NCBI GenBank assembly: GCA_003427395.1
Contig: BFEA01001072.1
Location: 74,459 to 125,480 of the forward strand
Length of the DNA stretch: 51,022 nucleotides
Source of the DNA: Chara braunii
Lineage: Eukaryota; Streptophyta; Charophyceae; Charales; Characeae
Direction: 5' to 3'
Shown piece after piece: positions 1 through 10,093 of the stretch. Positions within the stretch are counted from its first letter, which is position 1. The number at the start of each line of letters is the position of its first letter. The translations under genes and the position numbers were made by a program. The notes beneath the pieces are model-generated. The model made no database searches. It worked only from the letters and a program-made list of their open reading frames with translations, and was not told where the DNA came from.

Positions 1-2274
1 GCTCTCGCACCCACACGCAGTGCACAGCTCTTGCGCTGGCCGTATCCCGACCTGGCATGACCGTTGACTCCGACTCGTGTTCTGCACGCGCCCGTGATGG
101 CGGCCGAGTACACCTTGCACACATCCCCCTCGATCCAACTCGCTGCCTCCCTCTGCACCGAATCGGGCGGTCATTGTGGGCTGGGTACACCTAGCATGCT
201 GCGAGAGACTGCCCCCCCGTCTGAATGAATCCCCCGCTCCCCACCGGCCTCTGCTATATCCCCATTCCTGCGCCAGCCTCAACCCTCAAGTCCCAACCCT
301 GAGAACGGAGAGGTACCGGTCCTTCGTCCGAACAGGTGTCGTAGCCACAGGCCCTTCGGCCGGTACCGAGGCCTGGCCTGTAGATGTCACCCATAGCAGA
401 GCCCATAACCCTTGTCGTAGGGTCTCTCGAATACCAGCGCCAATTTTTCCGGTCCAACCCGTAGCCCGAACCCTTACCAGATGGTCCGCATCGGTCAAGT
501 GACAGCCCAATCGAGATTGCATCCACGTTACACAAAATCAGATCAGAAATCACCTCGCCGCGATCAAGGTTTTGTGGATCTTAATCCGGGTCCAGATAAT
601 AACATTGAGTGGGACAAAACCGGCCGCAGCGCTGTTCCCGGAATTAATCACATCAATAGGTACCCTAGTTGGACCGTCTTACCGAGCGTACCAGAATGGC
701 TGGTTCAGATCAACACCGTGCTCTGTTTTGTCGGACCGATCTCCAGACTTATCGTGGTAGTCCCTGCAATAACCATACCATCAAGGAGTATCACAGGCGC
801 CGTTTCAGGAAGAAATCCGCAGCAGTGAAACCGAACTTTTACTGAGGCTGAATACCATAGAAAGCGGAATTACTGCGGTAGTACTCACTTTGATCCAGGC
901 CTGAAAGTAGGTACCAGCCATCAATTCCATGTACAAGCCATATCATTATCAATCCTCCAAACAATGTCATGGCGTGTACCACCGTTACCGAACCAATGTC
1001 GAGCCTGAAAGTGCCAATGTCAGGGTAATACTAAGCCTGAAAAAAGTCGAAGCCGAACTAATACCGATCCTACAAATGATGCCGTGACGTGTACCACACC
1101 GATGTTGAACCAACTCGAGCCAGTACCAAACCTGAAAACATGTACCAAGTTGTCGTACCATATCGAGGCCGAGCCTGCGCAGCCTCGCTGTGATCTTACC
1201 GAACCTATCCCAGTCGCGTAAGCGAGTACCCGTCAGCAGTTCCATATGCATGCCAGATCAATACCGAACCTGAAAAATAAAGTGGCGAGTACCACCCCGA
1301 TGCCAAAGTGATACCGAACCTGAAAATGTCGACGTCGAACCCGTGCTGCCCCGTGGCGATAGACCCCTGCGGCACAATTAAGTAACATATAGGTAACACC
1401 CCACGTCCGTCCATCCCGCACTCATAGTATACAGGTTACGGTAAGGTCAGAAATCAGGGAAATCAGGCAGGACATGTGTGCAAATCCCGATCATCGCAAA
1501 ATAGTGGAAATTGTCAGAATTAGCGTAAATGAATAATTGGGGGGTAATTCCGATCGCGGATAAATGGAGTAAAATTACGGCGATCTCCCGATAATCATAG
1601 CTTCTTTCTTCCTTCTTATCATCTTATTTCTTTCTCTTATTTCTTAATTCGATTATCAAAAATAATAAAAATAAGAGCAATTCCTATTGAAAATTAATTC
1701 CGACGAAACCGAATTAAATAACGAAAAATCTTGTTTTTTTTTTTTTTTTGGATTACTTTTGATTATTTTTCACGTTTTTAATTTTCATGGTCAAATCTTT
1801 TCTTGTGTTTTTAATTCTCTTCTTCCCATTTTTAATTTAATATTAAATTTAATTAAATGTGGGGCCCCCTTCCTGGCGTCCGTTGGGCACCGTAAAAAGG
1901 CCTGGCCAAAGCCCACCCTCAATACACCGTCCCGCGGCCAGTCGTTTCGAGAACAGGCCTAGAGCGGGTTGAAAAGAGGTTGACTATAGGGTAGCCGTCA
2001 GGGCGACGAAGCGGTAGCCCCTCTCGTCAATTTTGAGGGCTAGTCTTGATGGTTGACACATCCGAAATTAGGGGTGACCTGACTACCCCTAATTTCTCTC
2101 AGCCGGTCGGACAAGACTCCCGGCGAATTTCTTCTGAGACAATTTTTCTATAGGTCAATCTCCTGGTATTAGGGCGATCGACTGTCTTCCGGTCGCCCGA
2201 CAACGGTACAAAATTCCTTTCGGCGTCACAACATATCGCCCTTTTCCGACTCACGTTTTCCTAACTATGGTACA
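1..2274 (-). repeat. Non-coding flank, candidate 3' LTR of the gypsy element
   Basis: No convincing gene is visible here; the short ORFs are scattered and unlike any family I know. The stretch lies downstream of the gypsy polypurine tract on the minus strand. Read on that strand it would begin TGTACCATAGTTAGG just after a purine run, which suits an LTR start. I cannot find the matching LTR end (GCCGACA beside the PBS at 15830) inside it, so if this is an LTR it is either longer than 2.2 kb and runs off the window or unrelated to the right-hand side. Positions 1560-1860 are AT-rich with homopolymers; the rest is GC-balanced. Confidence 0.35.
960..1350. repeat. Degenerate tandem-like repeats
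   Basis: Similar blocks recur three times: a 'GTGTACCACC...CGAACC...GAGCCTGAAA' type block near 972-1010, a 'GTGTACCACACCGATG' block near 1089-1140, and a 'GAGTACCACCCCGATG' block near 1286-1325, each followed within tens of bases by 'CCTGAAAA'. Spacing is irregular (about 110-200 bp). Such arrays are common in the U3 of long plant LTRs, but that role is inferred only. Confidence 0.4.
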
Positions 2275-2290
2275 TTCTCCCCTTCGGTCC
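2275..2290 (-). other. Candidate polypurine tract
   Basis: On the minus strand GGACCGAAGGGGAGAA stands directly before TGTACCATAG, downstream of the integrase frame, which is where plus-strand priming of a gypsy element should occur. A second copy of 'CTAACTATGGTACA' sits at about 2309-2322. The call rests on position and purine content only. Confidence 0.4.
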
Positions 2291-2360
2291 TGTGACACAT
2301 GTCCCTCTCTAACTATGGTACAATCACCCTTCCCAGGACTAAGACTCTTGGCGCCTCATC

Positions 2361-4226
2361 CTATGACCGTCTCCGTCTCCTTTTCCTCTTCTCGAGCCTC
2401 TCTCTCCTCCGTTTCCTCTTTTTTCTCTCTCGTTTGATTCTCAAGGCTTTCCTTGAGGCACTCCTTCTCTCTCTTAGCCTGCGCTTCCCCAACCGGTCGG
2501 CGTCCTCTTCATCTTCTCTTGGTCTTTTCTTCTTCCTAGGGGTCCTTGGTAGGGAAGGCTTCCGAACCTTATACCCCTTCCTCGGTGGGCGAGGCGAGGC
2601 CCCTTGTTTGGAGGTCTCCCCTTTTTCATGCGTGATGGTCAATTCCGCGCCGAGCGCTTCTTTCCCTTTTCGTTTTGGCTCTTCCCCAAGGGTCCCTCTC
2701 GATCGGAAGATTTTGAGACGAGCCCCTGCGATATGGTCCCATAGCCGACTCCCATCCAACTTTGCGAGCATATAAGCCCCCCCGTCCAATCTCTTTAGGA
2801 CCTTATACGGCCCCATTCATCGGTTCGCCAATTTTCGGCTCCAGTTCTTTTCTACTGACGAATCGTACATCAGTACTAGGTCGCCAATCCCTATCGGCGC
2901 CTTCCGGACCCGCAGATTTTTGTCCCACCTATCTTTCCCTTTCACCCTTTCTTTCTCGATGTTCTCACTGGCCGTGGCTACCTCGGCATCCAAGTTGTCG
3001 GCTATTTGTTGTATCCGTGCTTCCAATAGCTCACCCCTAGACATGTTGGTTTTCCATGAGACACTTGTCCAAATGTCAATGTGGAACTCGATGGGTAGGG
3101 GACAATGCCTACCGAACCACAGGGTGTAAGGAGGGTACCCAGTACTCAATTTGACCGTGATGTTGTTTGCCCAAACTGCGTACCGTAAATATTTAGGCCA
3201 TTGTTCCGCGCGACCCTTGCACCATTTTGCCAGGGCGTCCACAAGTGTCTGGTGCCCCCTCTCTACCGGCGCATTGCTTTGGGGGTGATAAGCGGTTGTA
3301 TAGGCCGCCCCGATCCCTGCCTTTTCCAATAACATCTTGACCTTCTGGCTCAAGAATTCCGCCCCCCTATCCATGAGTATCCTCCCGACACACCCGTACC
3401 ACGCGATGTACTTAAGGAGAAAATCACTTACCTCCTCCGCCGTCTTCTTCTTGATGACTTTCGCTTCTACGAATCCGGTGAGGTCATCCCTGGCGTTGAT
3501 TATATATCGAAGCCCGCCAACCCCTTTTGGCATAGTTACTAAGTCTATATAGACCTTCTCGCCTGGAACCGAGGGGAGTGAAGCAACCAAGGGTTCCTTA
3601 TATCGAACTGTTGCTCTCTTCTGGCAAGCCTCACATGTGGAACAGTACTTTTCTACCTCCTTGTATTGCCCGCCCCACCAGTAAAGCCTGCAAACCTTAT
3701 CGAAAGTGCCCTTCGCCCCCCTATGACCCCCAACGACCCCATCATGTAACTCCTCTATGACCGCCCTTCTCTCCTCCGGATCGCATAGCACCCTCATGGG
3801 TATCGCGAACTTGGTGGGTCTTTTCAAGAGGTGGCCTCCCCGCAGGCAATATTCCAGTGCCTCTTGCTGGATCCTTTCAGTCCCTGTTTCCCTACCGGCC
3901 AAGTACAATCCTCTGTCTCGGTACTTCCCGTCGTAGAGATTCGCGAGAAAAGTCCTTGGGCTTCCTTCTTCCCCTCGGCTGCTCCTCGCTACTTGCAACC
4001 TATTAGCGGCAACTTTCATTATCTCCTCTTCGGCCATTGTCTCTTCTTCCTTCTTAAGCCTAGGCAGGTCCTCCTCTCGAATGGGAAGCCGGGACAATCC
4101 ATCGGCAACCTGGCTCTTGGCCCCCGATATCCTTTCGACCTTATAGTCGTAAAGCCTGATATGGATCATCCAGCGGGCGATGGTCGGATCTGTCAGTGAT
4201 AAATCCTTTTGGAGGACTGCGGCCAC
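2361..4226 (-). pseudogene. pol: Integrase and C-terminal tail of gypsy pol (one in-frame stop)
   Basis: This is the integrase portion of the polyprotein, which inserts element cDNA into the host genome. It starts inside the RNase H end (TIARWMIHIRLYDYKVE... SQVADGLSRLP), then shows the H2C2 zinc-binding module (ELHDGVVGGHRG ... CSTCEAC). The catalytic triad follows: D in VYIDLVTMPKG, D in ILMDRGAEF, and E in AYHPQSNAPVERGHQ. The C-terminal part has the usual GPYKVLKRLDGGAY and RLKIF blocks of plant gypsy integrases, followed by a very basic Arg/Lys tail. A TGA at 2817-2819 stands in the same frame just before the GPY block, where a tryptophan codon is usual (KLANR-W-MGPY), so a nonsense change is likely. 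The frame entering from RNase H is shifted near 4235. Confidence 0.93.
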
Positions 4227-4479
4227 TGTTGTCAGGTCATCGTCCGTACAGATAGTGACGGAAGGCTTTTAGGCAATGTAGTACCCCCAACACTTCCTTC
4301 TTGAATTGGCTATAATTTCTCTCTGCGGGATTCAAGGTCCGACTCTCGAATCGCAACGGTCTCTCTCTCCCTTCCCCGTCCTTTTGCGACAGGAGGCCCC
4401 CCACTGAGTGAGGTCCAGCGTCCGTGGATACTATAAACGGGCGACTCTCTTCATCTTCGAAAAACGGGACTCCTAGGAC
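4227..4479 (-). pseudogene. pol: RNase H segment of gypsy pol, broken
   Basis: Conceptual translation of the minus strand after the RT stop gives VLGVPFFEDEES, FIVSTDAGPHSVGGLLSQKD, RPLRFESRTLNPAERNYSQ and VLGVLHCLKAFRHYLY. This is the typical gypsy RNase H (TDAS-like start, S.TL..AE.NYS, E.L...A...R.YL). Two lesions are visible. An in-frame TAG separates it from RT (about 4483-4485). Near 4235-4250 the expected 'YGR.F.LRTD' run is shortened and the frame shifts, so the next block (TDDDLTTVAAVLQ) continues in the integrase frame. Confidence 0.85.
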
Positions 4480-5589
4480 CTATCCACCTTCGCGGAACTC
4501 CCCCTTCAAGGCTTCCATGACCTCGGTTTGTTTTTCTCCCCAAACCCATCCTTCCAATTTCCTGAGGAGTCTTCTCAGGGGTTCCGCTTTCTCTCCATAG
4601 GCTTTTATGAAGATTCTCCAGTAATCCACAACCCCTAGAAACTGTCGGACCTCCATTATGGATTTGAGCGGCGAAGGCCAGGTCATCAACTTTACTAATT
4701 TCTCGGGATCGGGTCTTCGCCCCTCCTTATTGCAAATGAAGCCTAATATCTTGATGGAGGATACAGCCCAACGACTCTTAGTCCCACTTACCGTGAGGTT
4801 GGCATCGTCTAATTTCTCAGGGACGTCTCTGACATCTTTCATGTGGTCGGCCACAAACTTTCTGACCCCCGGGAAAACCTCGGTCTCATCCCGCTCGACC
4901 GGCCCTTTTATCGGGAAGTCATCCAGGAAGACCTCTACCTTCTCTGCTACGAACTCTTTAAGGACCGCGATCATGGCTCTTTGGAACACTGCTACCCCAT
5001 TTGTCCAACCCATCGGAACCACCATCATTTGGACCAGTCCTAAGGGTGTATGCATGGCGTTCATGTGCCTGTCCCGGTAATCTAAGGGAATTTCGTCATA
5101 CCCTGAGAAGAGGTCGCAGTTAGAGTATATTGAGCGACCTGCCAATCCCTCTGCTAGCAAGACGGCCTCACGTATAGACCCCACGTCTCTTATGGTGACC
5201 GCATTGGCCCTCTGGAGGTTTTGGATCCATCTTAGTTTGTTGCTACCCCCCTTCCTTAGAAAGAACCACTTATGGGAGTAGGCACTCTCGCAAGGTTCCG
5301 CGACGAATGTCCTGATTTTTTCCTTGAGGAAGGCTACTATCTCTTCTTTCTCCTTTTGGGTGTACTTCCACTGAGGCCTATCCTTCCAAGGCACGTGCGG
5401 GATTGTGTGGATCCGGGCAGGCTTAGCATACCTTGGGTCGATTCTTCCCCTCTCCGAGTCATCAAAGGCAATGGCCTTATCACAGCCCCTTAAGGTCATT
5501 GCTATGAACCCTGTTTCCTCCTCCGTGAGATTTCCATCTCCTATATCCATTTTTGCCAGTCTATCGGTCGTTATTCTCTGCCCTTCCAT
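4480..5589 (-). CDS. pol: Reverse transcriptase of gypsy pol
   Basis: About 370 codons of a Ty3/gypsy reverse transcriptase, which copies element RNA into cDNA. Recognisable blocks in order: RIHTIPHVPWKDRPQWKY (residues about 57-74), KWFFLRKGGSNKLRWIQ, SIYSNCDLFSGYDEIPLD (catalytic block A), TPLGLVQMMVVPMGWTNG, FQRAM, and VEVFLDDFPIKG with the FLDD form of the YxDD active site (about residue 223). It ends with KILGFICNKEG and MEVRQFLGVVDYWRIF, the RT connection region. It opens into protease/linker sequence upstream and stops at a TAG directly before RNase H. That stop is probably a mutation, since the same frame continues with RNase H sequence. Confidence 0.95.
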   Translation of the reverse strand: MEGQRITTDRLAKMDIGDGNLTEEETGFIAMTLRGCDKAIAFDDSERGRIDPRYAKPARIHTIPHVPWKDRPQWKYTQKEKEEIVAFLKEKIRTFVAEPCESAYSHKWFFLRKGGSNKLRWIQNLQRANAVTIRDVGSIREAVLLAEGLAGRSIYSNCDLFSGYDEIPLDYRDRHMNAMHTPLGLVQMMVVPMGWTNGVAVFQRAMIAVLKEFVAEKVEVFLDDFPIKGPVERDETEVFPGVRKFVADHMKDVRDVPEKLDDANLTVSGTKSRWAVSSIKILGFICNKEGRRPDPEKLVKLMTWPSPLKSIMEVRQFLGVVDYWRIFIKAYGEKAEPLRRLLRKLEGWVWGEKQTEVMEALKGEFREGG

Positions 5590-5901
5590 CTCTTTCCTCT
5601 TCCGGATGATATCGGCTATCTCCTCTTCCGATATTGTAACTTCCCCCGCTCTATCCGGCTGACCGCGACGGGTTTTACTTTCTCCGTCACGGTTTTGTGC
5701 TTCTTAACTCCGTCGGCTAGGGGGATCCCTCCAAAAAAACAAACTTACATACCCACCGAACTCCTCCTCCTCGTTCTCCTTCTCGTACCCCATACCGGTA
5801 ATCACAATCCTATCCCCCACGTCCTCGATCTCCAGTTGGTCCCCCTTGGGTCCCCTATCCGTCAGGGGCACTTCCTCCAGACGGACTCGGCACACCCTCG
5901 A
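5590..5901 (-). pseudogene. pol: Protease-RT linker of gypsy pol
   Basis: The minus strand encodes acidic, poorly conserved linker sequence. The longest open piece (5704-5895) contains VPLTDRGPKGDQLEIED, an acidic ENEEEEF run and a basic end. No domain is recognisable, and frame changes are needed to join it to the protease above and the RT below. Confidence 0.55.
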
Positions 5902-6294
5902 CTAACCCCCCTTACGCCTAGTAAGGCTGGTCCGGTTACGTTCATCTTGCGCGTCAACGGTTCTTAGGACCACTCGGATCCCATCAGGACTTTGGATCGA
6001 GAGGGTTTGACTCCCATCCGACAAATCAACTGTGGTTACGTATACTGCGCTCAGCCAGGTCGTCACGATGATCAATTCGGAGGAGCATTCTTTCACCGAA
6101 AATATCGGAACCGTGACCTCTACACCAGCGACCTCAATCACGGGGCTATGACACACCCCTTCGGCCGGCTGCAGCTTGTTATCGACCACTACCATCGACA
6201 TTGCCACCCCTCGATCTATCTCCAAACCTAGTTCCCGAGCGATAGAGTCCCTACAAACCGTAGACTCGGACCCGTTGTGTACTAGAGCCCTCAT
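5902..6294 (-). pseudogene. pol: Retropepsin-like protease segment of gypsy pol, active-site Asp altered
   Basis: This 130-codon frame has the layout of a gypsy aspartic protease, which matures the polyprotein. It has RALVHNGSESTVC where a 'L.D.GS' or 'DSG'-type active site is expected, then VFELGLEI-like sequence (ARELGLEIDRG), the second hydrophobic block VPIFSVKECSSELII, and TTWLSAVYVTTVDLSDG with QTLSIQSPDG. The catalytic aspartate position reads H-N, so the site looks inactivated unless the line uses a variant. It lies between the gag-side Pro/Ser-rich region and RT, as expected. Confidence 0.75.
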
Positions 6295-6527
6295 CGTTTC
6301 CCGCTTACCACTGCCTGGAGGTGGCCGCTACCTAACACATAGAATTTCTTGGCCTCTTCTCTCGAGAAGAAGTTGGCAGGTAATTCCTCCAGAGCAATGC
6401 GGGAGGCCTGTGCTTCTTCTTTGGCTGACCCTTCCACCGGTACCGTGGGTCCCCCAACGATCGGGACTCTAACCTTCCTAGTAATGCTTAGGAGTTCCTC
6501 CCTGGCACTTTTGCTCGTGGCTAGATA

Positions 6528-7061
6528 TTATAAAAGGGTGCACTGCATGGGCTGCATCAGAGTCCTCCTAAGAGGTGCTACCGTGTCTATCTCATCCAGA
6601 GTGTACTTCATTTCAAACTTTTTGGGGCCCCTTTTCTTGGACGATTTTGGCGACGTGGCCTCCTCCTTTTTTTCCTCCACCGTTTTCGCATCGGTCATAG
6701 GCTGGTCATTGTCGCCACTTTTCACTTCTGTACTTTCCGTCACGCTTGCTTGGTTCTCGGATGTCTCTGCCCCGACCTGCGTCCTCACCCTTAGGCAGGG
6801 CCCCTCTTCCTCGGGTTGGGCATCTATGAACTTGATGCTTGACACTTGGGGTTCCCTAATGGACGACCCTCCCGGCGACTCCATCATTTGGATGTGAGTA
6901 GTGTTGGAGGAGCTTCCGACTTCCGGTTTCTTTCCTAGTCTAGCCTCCTGAAGAGCCACCCTTTTGTCCACGTTCACCTTCATCGAGGGGTAAAAGGAGA
7001 CCGCTTCTCCGCTATCTCCCCACACAACCCACTTGTTCTCATTCAGCTTGACCACCCCCAA
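6528..7061 (-). pseudogene. Gag-pol linker region of the gypsy element
   Basis: A 177-codon open frame between the zinc knuckle and the protease. It starts with KLNENKWVVWGDSGEAVSFY, has a low-complexity, Glu/Ser/Lys-rich middle (QPEEEGPCLRVRTQVGAETS) and ends RRTLMQPMQCTLL. A TGA at about 7066-7068 separates it from the CCHC knuckle in the same frame, so it is probably the broken continuation of gag-pol. No enzymatic domain is visible. Confidence 0.6.
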
Positions 7062-7068
7062 TCTTCAA

Positions 7069-7367
7069 GCCTCCGTGAGATAAGGGCAGTCCCTCTTGAT
7101 GTGATTTTCTTCATTGCAGTAGACACACCCACTTCGAGCTTGGGGATTGTTGGGGCGCGGTCCCCCTTGTGTGGCCGCCGCTATAGGCGCCGGCGGAACT
7201 GGTGGCGGTGGTGCCGGAGGTGGTGGTGCCCTAACCTCCAGTCGTGGTCCTGGGGCTCTTCCTTGAGGGGCATCTCCCCACCTTCCATCCCTAGCATCTT
7301 TCCAATGGGAACTCCCCCAATCGGAACCACGACTCCCCCCTATCTCCCGGTCGTTCCTCCAACCTCC
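7069..7367 (-). pseudogene. gag: Gag CCHC zinc knuckle and Pro/Gly-rich region
   Basis: On the minus strand 7085-7130 encodes CVYCNEENHIKRDC, a C-x2-C-x4-H-x4-C zinc knuckle of the kind that binds element RNA in gag. Between the knuckle and the 660-bp gag frame the sequence is rich in Pro, Gly and Arg codons and not continuously open in one frame. It is the C-terminal nucleocapsid end of gag. Confidence 0.75.
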
Positions 7368-8027
7368 TTAGCCACTCGACTCGTTCCTCCACCCGGTAGG
7401 CCGTTCTCCCCACCGGGGAACAGGAGGACCAGGTGGAGGTCTATCGCTCCCTCTTGGACCATCGTTCCGTGTCCCTCGCATGTTGCGGAGAGCCATGTCC
7501 AATGTCTCTTTCATGTATTCCCTTACATCTACCCCTCCCCCTGTGAAAACCACTTCGGCAACTTTCTTGAAATTTGCAGAGTCCCGCGGGGCCTTCTCAA
7601 GGACCTCCTTCCTCTTTTCTTCGGGCAGATGCAGCATGAACATCATGCACCTGTCTACTTCGGACAGCATGCCCCTATCCACTAGGGCTTGGGACAGACG
7701 CTTGAACCTACGGATAAAGGCTACCAAGCTCTCCCTTTCCCCCCTCGTAATACGTCTGAAGCCCTCCTCGGTCAGGATCAGGTCATCACAGGCGAAAGTC
7801 TGCAATAGGTTTGCCCTGAAGGTCCTCCACCGTCCGTCTGAAGGGTAGATAGCTCGGATCGCGGTGTCTAACTCGGGGTCCGAGTGCTGGATGAAATAAT
7901 CAATCCACTCCCTCTCGGAGAATCTCTTGCGGTAAGCGTAGCTTTCCCATTTCTCCACGAACCCTGTCACATCTCGTCCATAAAAAAAAAGCGCCTCCAG
8001 ACCCAGGTTGACGTCATAATAGGGCAC
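7368..8027 (-). CDS. gag: Gag-like capsid protein of the gypsy element
   Basis: 219 codons with the retrotransposon gag layout. Features include FVEKWESYAYRKRFSEREW, a run of helices around AIYPSDGRWRTFRANLLQTF, the RGERESLVAFIRRFKRL segment (the 'F...F..L' core of the gag family) and MFMLHLPEEKRKEVL. The C-terminal part turns Arg/Pro/Gly-rich before the CCHC knuckle. It makes the particle shell for element RNA. The start MPYYDVNLG lies 16 bp from the stop of the preceding pre-gag ORF. Confidence 0.85.
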   Translation of the reverse strand: MPYYDVNLGLEALFFYGRDVTGFVEKWESYAYRKRFSEREWIDYFIQHSDPELDTAIRAIYPSDGRWRTFRANLLQTFACDDLILTEEGFRRITRGERESLVAFIRRFKRLSQALVDRGMLSEVDRCMMFMLHLPEEKRKEVLEKAPRDSANFKKVAEVVFTGGGVDVREYMKETLDMALRNMRGTRNDGPRGSDRPPPGPPVPRWGERPTGWRNESSG

Positions 8028-8042
8028 CCGCCGGTCGTCATA

Positions 8043-8699
8043 TCAGCGAAAATAGGGACCTTCTATCGGTCCATCGATTGCCGGATCGTATGGCTTGTAC
8101 CACGAGGGATCGGGCTCCTCTAAGCAGCCTCGAGGTCTTGACGGTTCCCAGGGGTCCTCCCCGTAGCAGCCCCACTCATCCGGGCAATCCGCTTCCCACC
8201 GAGCGTGGTCCTGCACTCTAAAGCCTCTCCGGGCCTCCATCCCTTGACTTCTGCCCGTTATCTCTCCAGGCGCCCATGCAGCATCCGCTTCTCTCACGGC
8301 CCATCTATGTGGCCTGCTACCAGCCTCTGCCGGCCTTTCGTCTCTAAGACCCCTTCTACTTGGTCCCCCTTCCTCTTCTCTCCGGAGCGGTCGGTACCCC
8401 CCCCTATCTCTTGGTAATTCCAGGGCTTTTCCCATTCTTGCGTCCAGTAAATCCCCCCACCGGGGTTCTATAGGAAAGCCCCTTAAGCTCTCGATCACCC
8501 CTTCCTGCGCAAGCATTCGCATTTCTGTGTCAGTTCTCGGTCCCACTAAGGTCTGTCTTTCGCTATTGACGGCCTCCAGAATCCTCTCGACACATCTCCG
8601 CGGCCGGCCGCCGACCTCGGCTGACCTTCCCTCTCTCTCTCCGGTCCAGACACTCCTCCTCTTCTCCCCTAAGTGGTTGATACCCCCGTCTATCTCCAA
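8043..8699 (-). CDS. Pre-gag ORF L, unknown protein, Arg/Glu-rich
   Basis: 218 codons, unknown family, directly upstream of gag on the same strand. It is rich in Arg, Glu, Gly and Trp and looks disordered. The segment GFPIEPRWGDLLDARMGKAL ... RDRGGYRPLRREEEGG is clearly related to the neighbouring ORF at 8563-8832, which has GVPMESRWANLMNAEARLEE ... GDRRGYQPLRGEEEE, so the two are tandem copies. It may be an N-terminal gag extension broken by a frameshift. Confidence 0.5.
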   Translation of the reverse strand: MEIDGGINHLGEKRRSVWTGEREGRSAEVGGRPRRCVERILEAVNSERQTLVGPRTDTEMRMLAQEGVIESLRGFPIEPRWGDLLDARMGKALELPRDRGGYRPLRREEEGGPSRRGLRDERPAEAGSRPHRWAVREADAAWAPGEITGRSQGMEARRGFRVQDHARWEADCPDEWGCYGEDPWEPSRPRGCLEEPDPSWYKPYDPAIDGPIEGPYFR

Positions 8700-8832
8700 A
8701 AAAATCCCGTGCTTCTTCTAACCTTGCTTCCGCATTCATTAGGTTAGCCCACCGGGACTCCATCGGGACGCCTCTCGCGGCTTTTGCTACCCCTTCGTTT
8801 ACCGGCACCCGCGGCCGCACATCCTTGTGCAT
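8563..8832 (-). CDS. Pre-gag ORF M, paralogue of ORF L
   Basis: 89 codons, overlapping the start of ORF L by about 137 bp in another frame. Its segments SRWANLMNAEARLEEARDFF and RRGYQPLRGEEEE match ORF L's RWGDLLDARMGKALELP and GGYRPLRREEEGG. No known domain is visible. The pair suggests an internal duplication followed by frame breaks. Confidence 0.45.
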   Translation of the reverse strand: MHKDVRPRVPVNEGVAKAARGVPMESRWANLMNAEARLEEARDFFGDRRGYQPLRGEEEECLDRRERGKVSRGRRPAAEMCREDSGGRQ

Positions 8833-9067
8833 TCGTACTTCCGTGTCAGCCCTTTGCTCTTCCGAGGCTTACCTTTCTCCTGGAGCCATTTCCGAATCCC
8901 CCTCGGCCCTATTTAGCGCCTCTGCCCCCTCTGTCATTTCTTCCACTACCCTACTTAGACTGACCCGCATTTCGGGGCTCTTCTCTATCCCCCTTCTTTC
9001 TGTGATTTCTGGCGGACTAGGGAGACCGGCCCCCACTTCACTCTCCATGCACCCTTATTGGCAATTT

Positions 9068-9958
9068 CTAGTTGCTTTCTTCACTATCTTCCGCGTCGCT
9101 GCCCGACTCGCCCCCTTCACTACTGTCCCTGTCACCTCCCGAGTTCTCCTTCCTCTCCGATCCCCCCTTCTCCTCACTAGAACCCTCGTCAGCACCTTCT
9201 CCCTCCAACTCCTCACTGGTCACCGTCCACCAAGAATCCCTCAACGTTTTCTCCTCGCTAGCGGCCAAAGCAAGATTCGCTATCTGAAGGTCCGATAAAC
9301 CCCTAATCCCTTCTTGCGCACACCTTCTAATCAGATCCCTGTCCACATCACCCGCCTGCCTGGAGAACAGGGGCTTGATGAATTCCCCAACGCGGGCCCA
9401 CCACTCGAAATCGGTGTCTTCTCTCGATTCCCAGCACCGGGTGAATAGCTCGTGGCCTCGGTCTTCTCCCAGAGGGAATTTTTCTATCACTTGACCCCTC
9501 AATCGGACTTTCCTCATGGCCTCGTCGTCAGCATAGAGTAGCCGATAGGCCCAGGTAGGGATGTGCCAAGTCCTTCCGTTGGCTGCCCTCGGAACTTCCT
9601 CCCTCCCTCGGTATTCCAGCTTATCAATCATGGGGTCCCCAGTGCGAACTCTCCTCAATCTCTGCACTCGTTCCAGGGCTCTTTCGGAGATGCCTAAAGG
9701 ATCTTTCCCTTCAGCTAATTCAGTTGCAAAGATTAGCCGGGCGTCCGGGGACAAAAAGATCTCTGCCTTTCTCGTGCAGCGGTTCCCCTCGGACGCTACC
9801 GAGAATCTGACCACCGGCTCTTGCTCGTAAGTTTCGAAGAACTCGGTAGTCACCTCTCCATCTCCTCTAATTCTCGGGAGAGTTACTCCATATCTTCCTC
9901 CCCACGATAGAGCCCTATCAAGGGTGCCGTAAGGGTCCCCCCTCTCGCATCTAATCAT
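9068..9958 (-). CDS. Pre-gag ORF K, 296-aa unknown protein
   Basis: The largest pre-gag ORF. The N-terminal half has FFETYEQEPVVRFSV and AEIFLSPDARLIFATELAEG. The C-terminal half has ELFTRCWESREDTDFEWWARV, then CAQEGIRGLSDLQIANLALA and KTLRDSW, and ends in a Ser/Glu/Gly/Asp-rich acidic tail. The C-terminal half is related to ORF H (CEGELAGLDPSDLIRVAIAC ... KLRDD) and the N-terminal half weakly to ORF J (LETYEDESEVRV ... AETEFLVEVRRL). I know no family with these motifs. It lies about 136 bp downstream of ORF J. Confidence 0.6.
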   Translation of the reverse strand: MIRCERGDPYGTLDRALSWGGRYGVTLPRIRGDGEVTTEFFETYEQEPVVRFSVASEGNRCTRKAEIFLSPDARLIFATELAEGKDPLGISERALERVQRLRRVRTGDPMIDKLEYRGREEVPRAANGRTWHIPTWAYRLLYADDEAMRKVRLRGQVIEKFPLGEDRGHELFTRCWESREDTDFEWWARVGEFIKPLFSRQAGDVDRDLIRRCAQEGIRGLSDLQIANLALAASEEKTLRDSWWTVTSEELEGEGADEGSSEEKGGSERKENSGGDRDSSEGGESGSDAEDSEESN

Positions 9959-10093
9959 ATGAGCCTCACCTTACGCCTGCCAACCTTGTGGCGCCTCGAG
10001 CAACGAGTCCTCGCACTCGACGCGTCCGGACTCTTCGTCCCTTCGCAAAGTTTGGCGCAGAGCCTCCTCGTACTCTCCCGTTCTATCCCAAAA

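Noticed and set aside
2299-2775. Plus-strand 158-codon Leu/Ser/Phe-rich frame
   Set aside because: Antisense shadow of the basic integrase tail.
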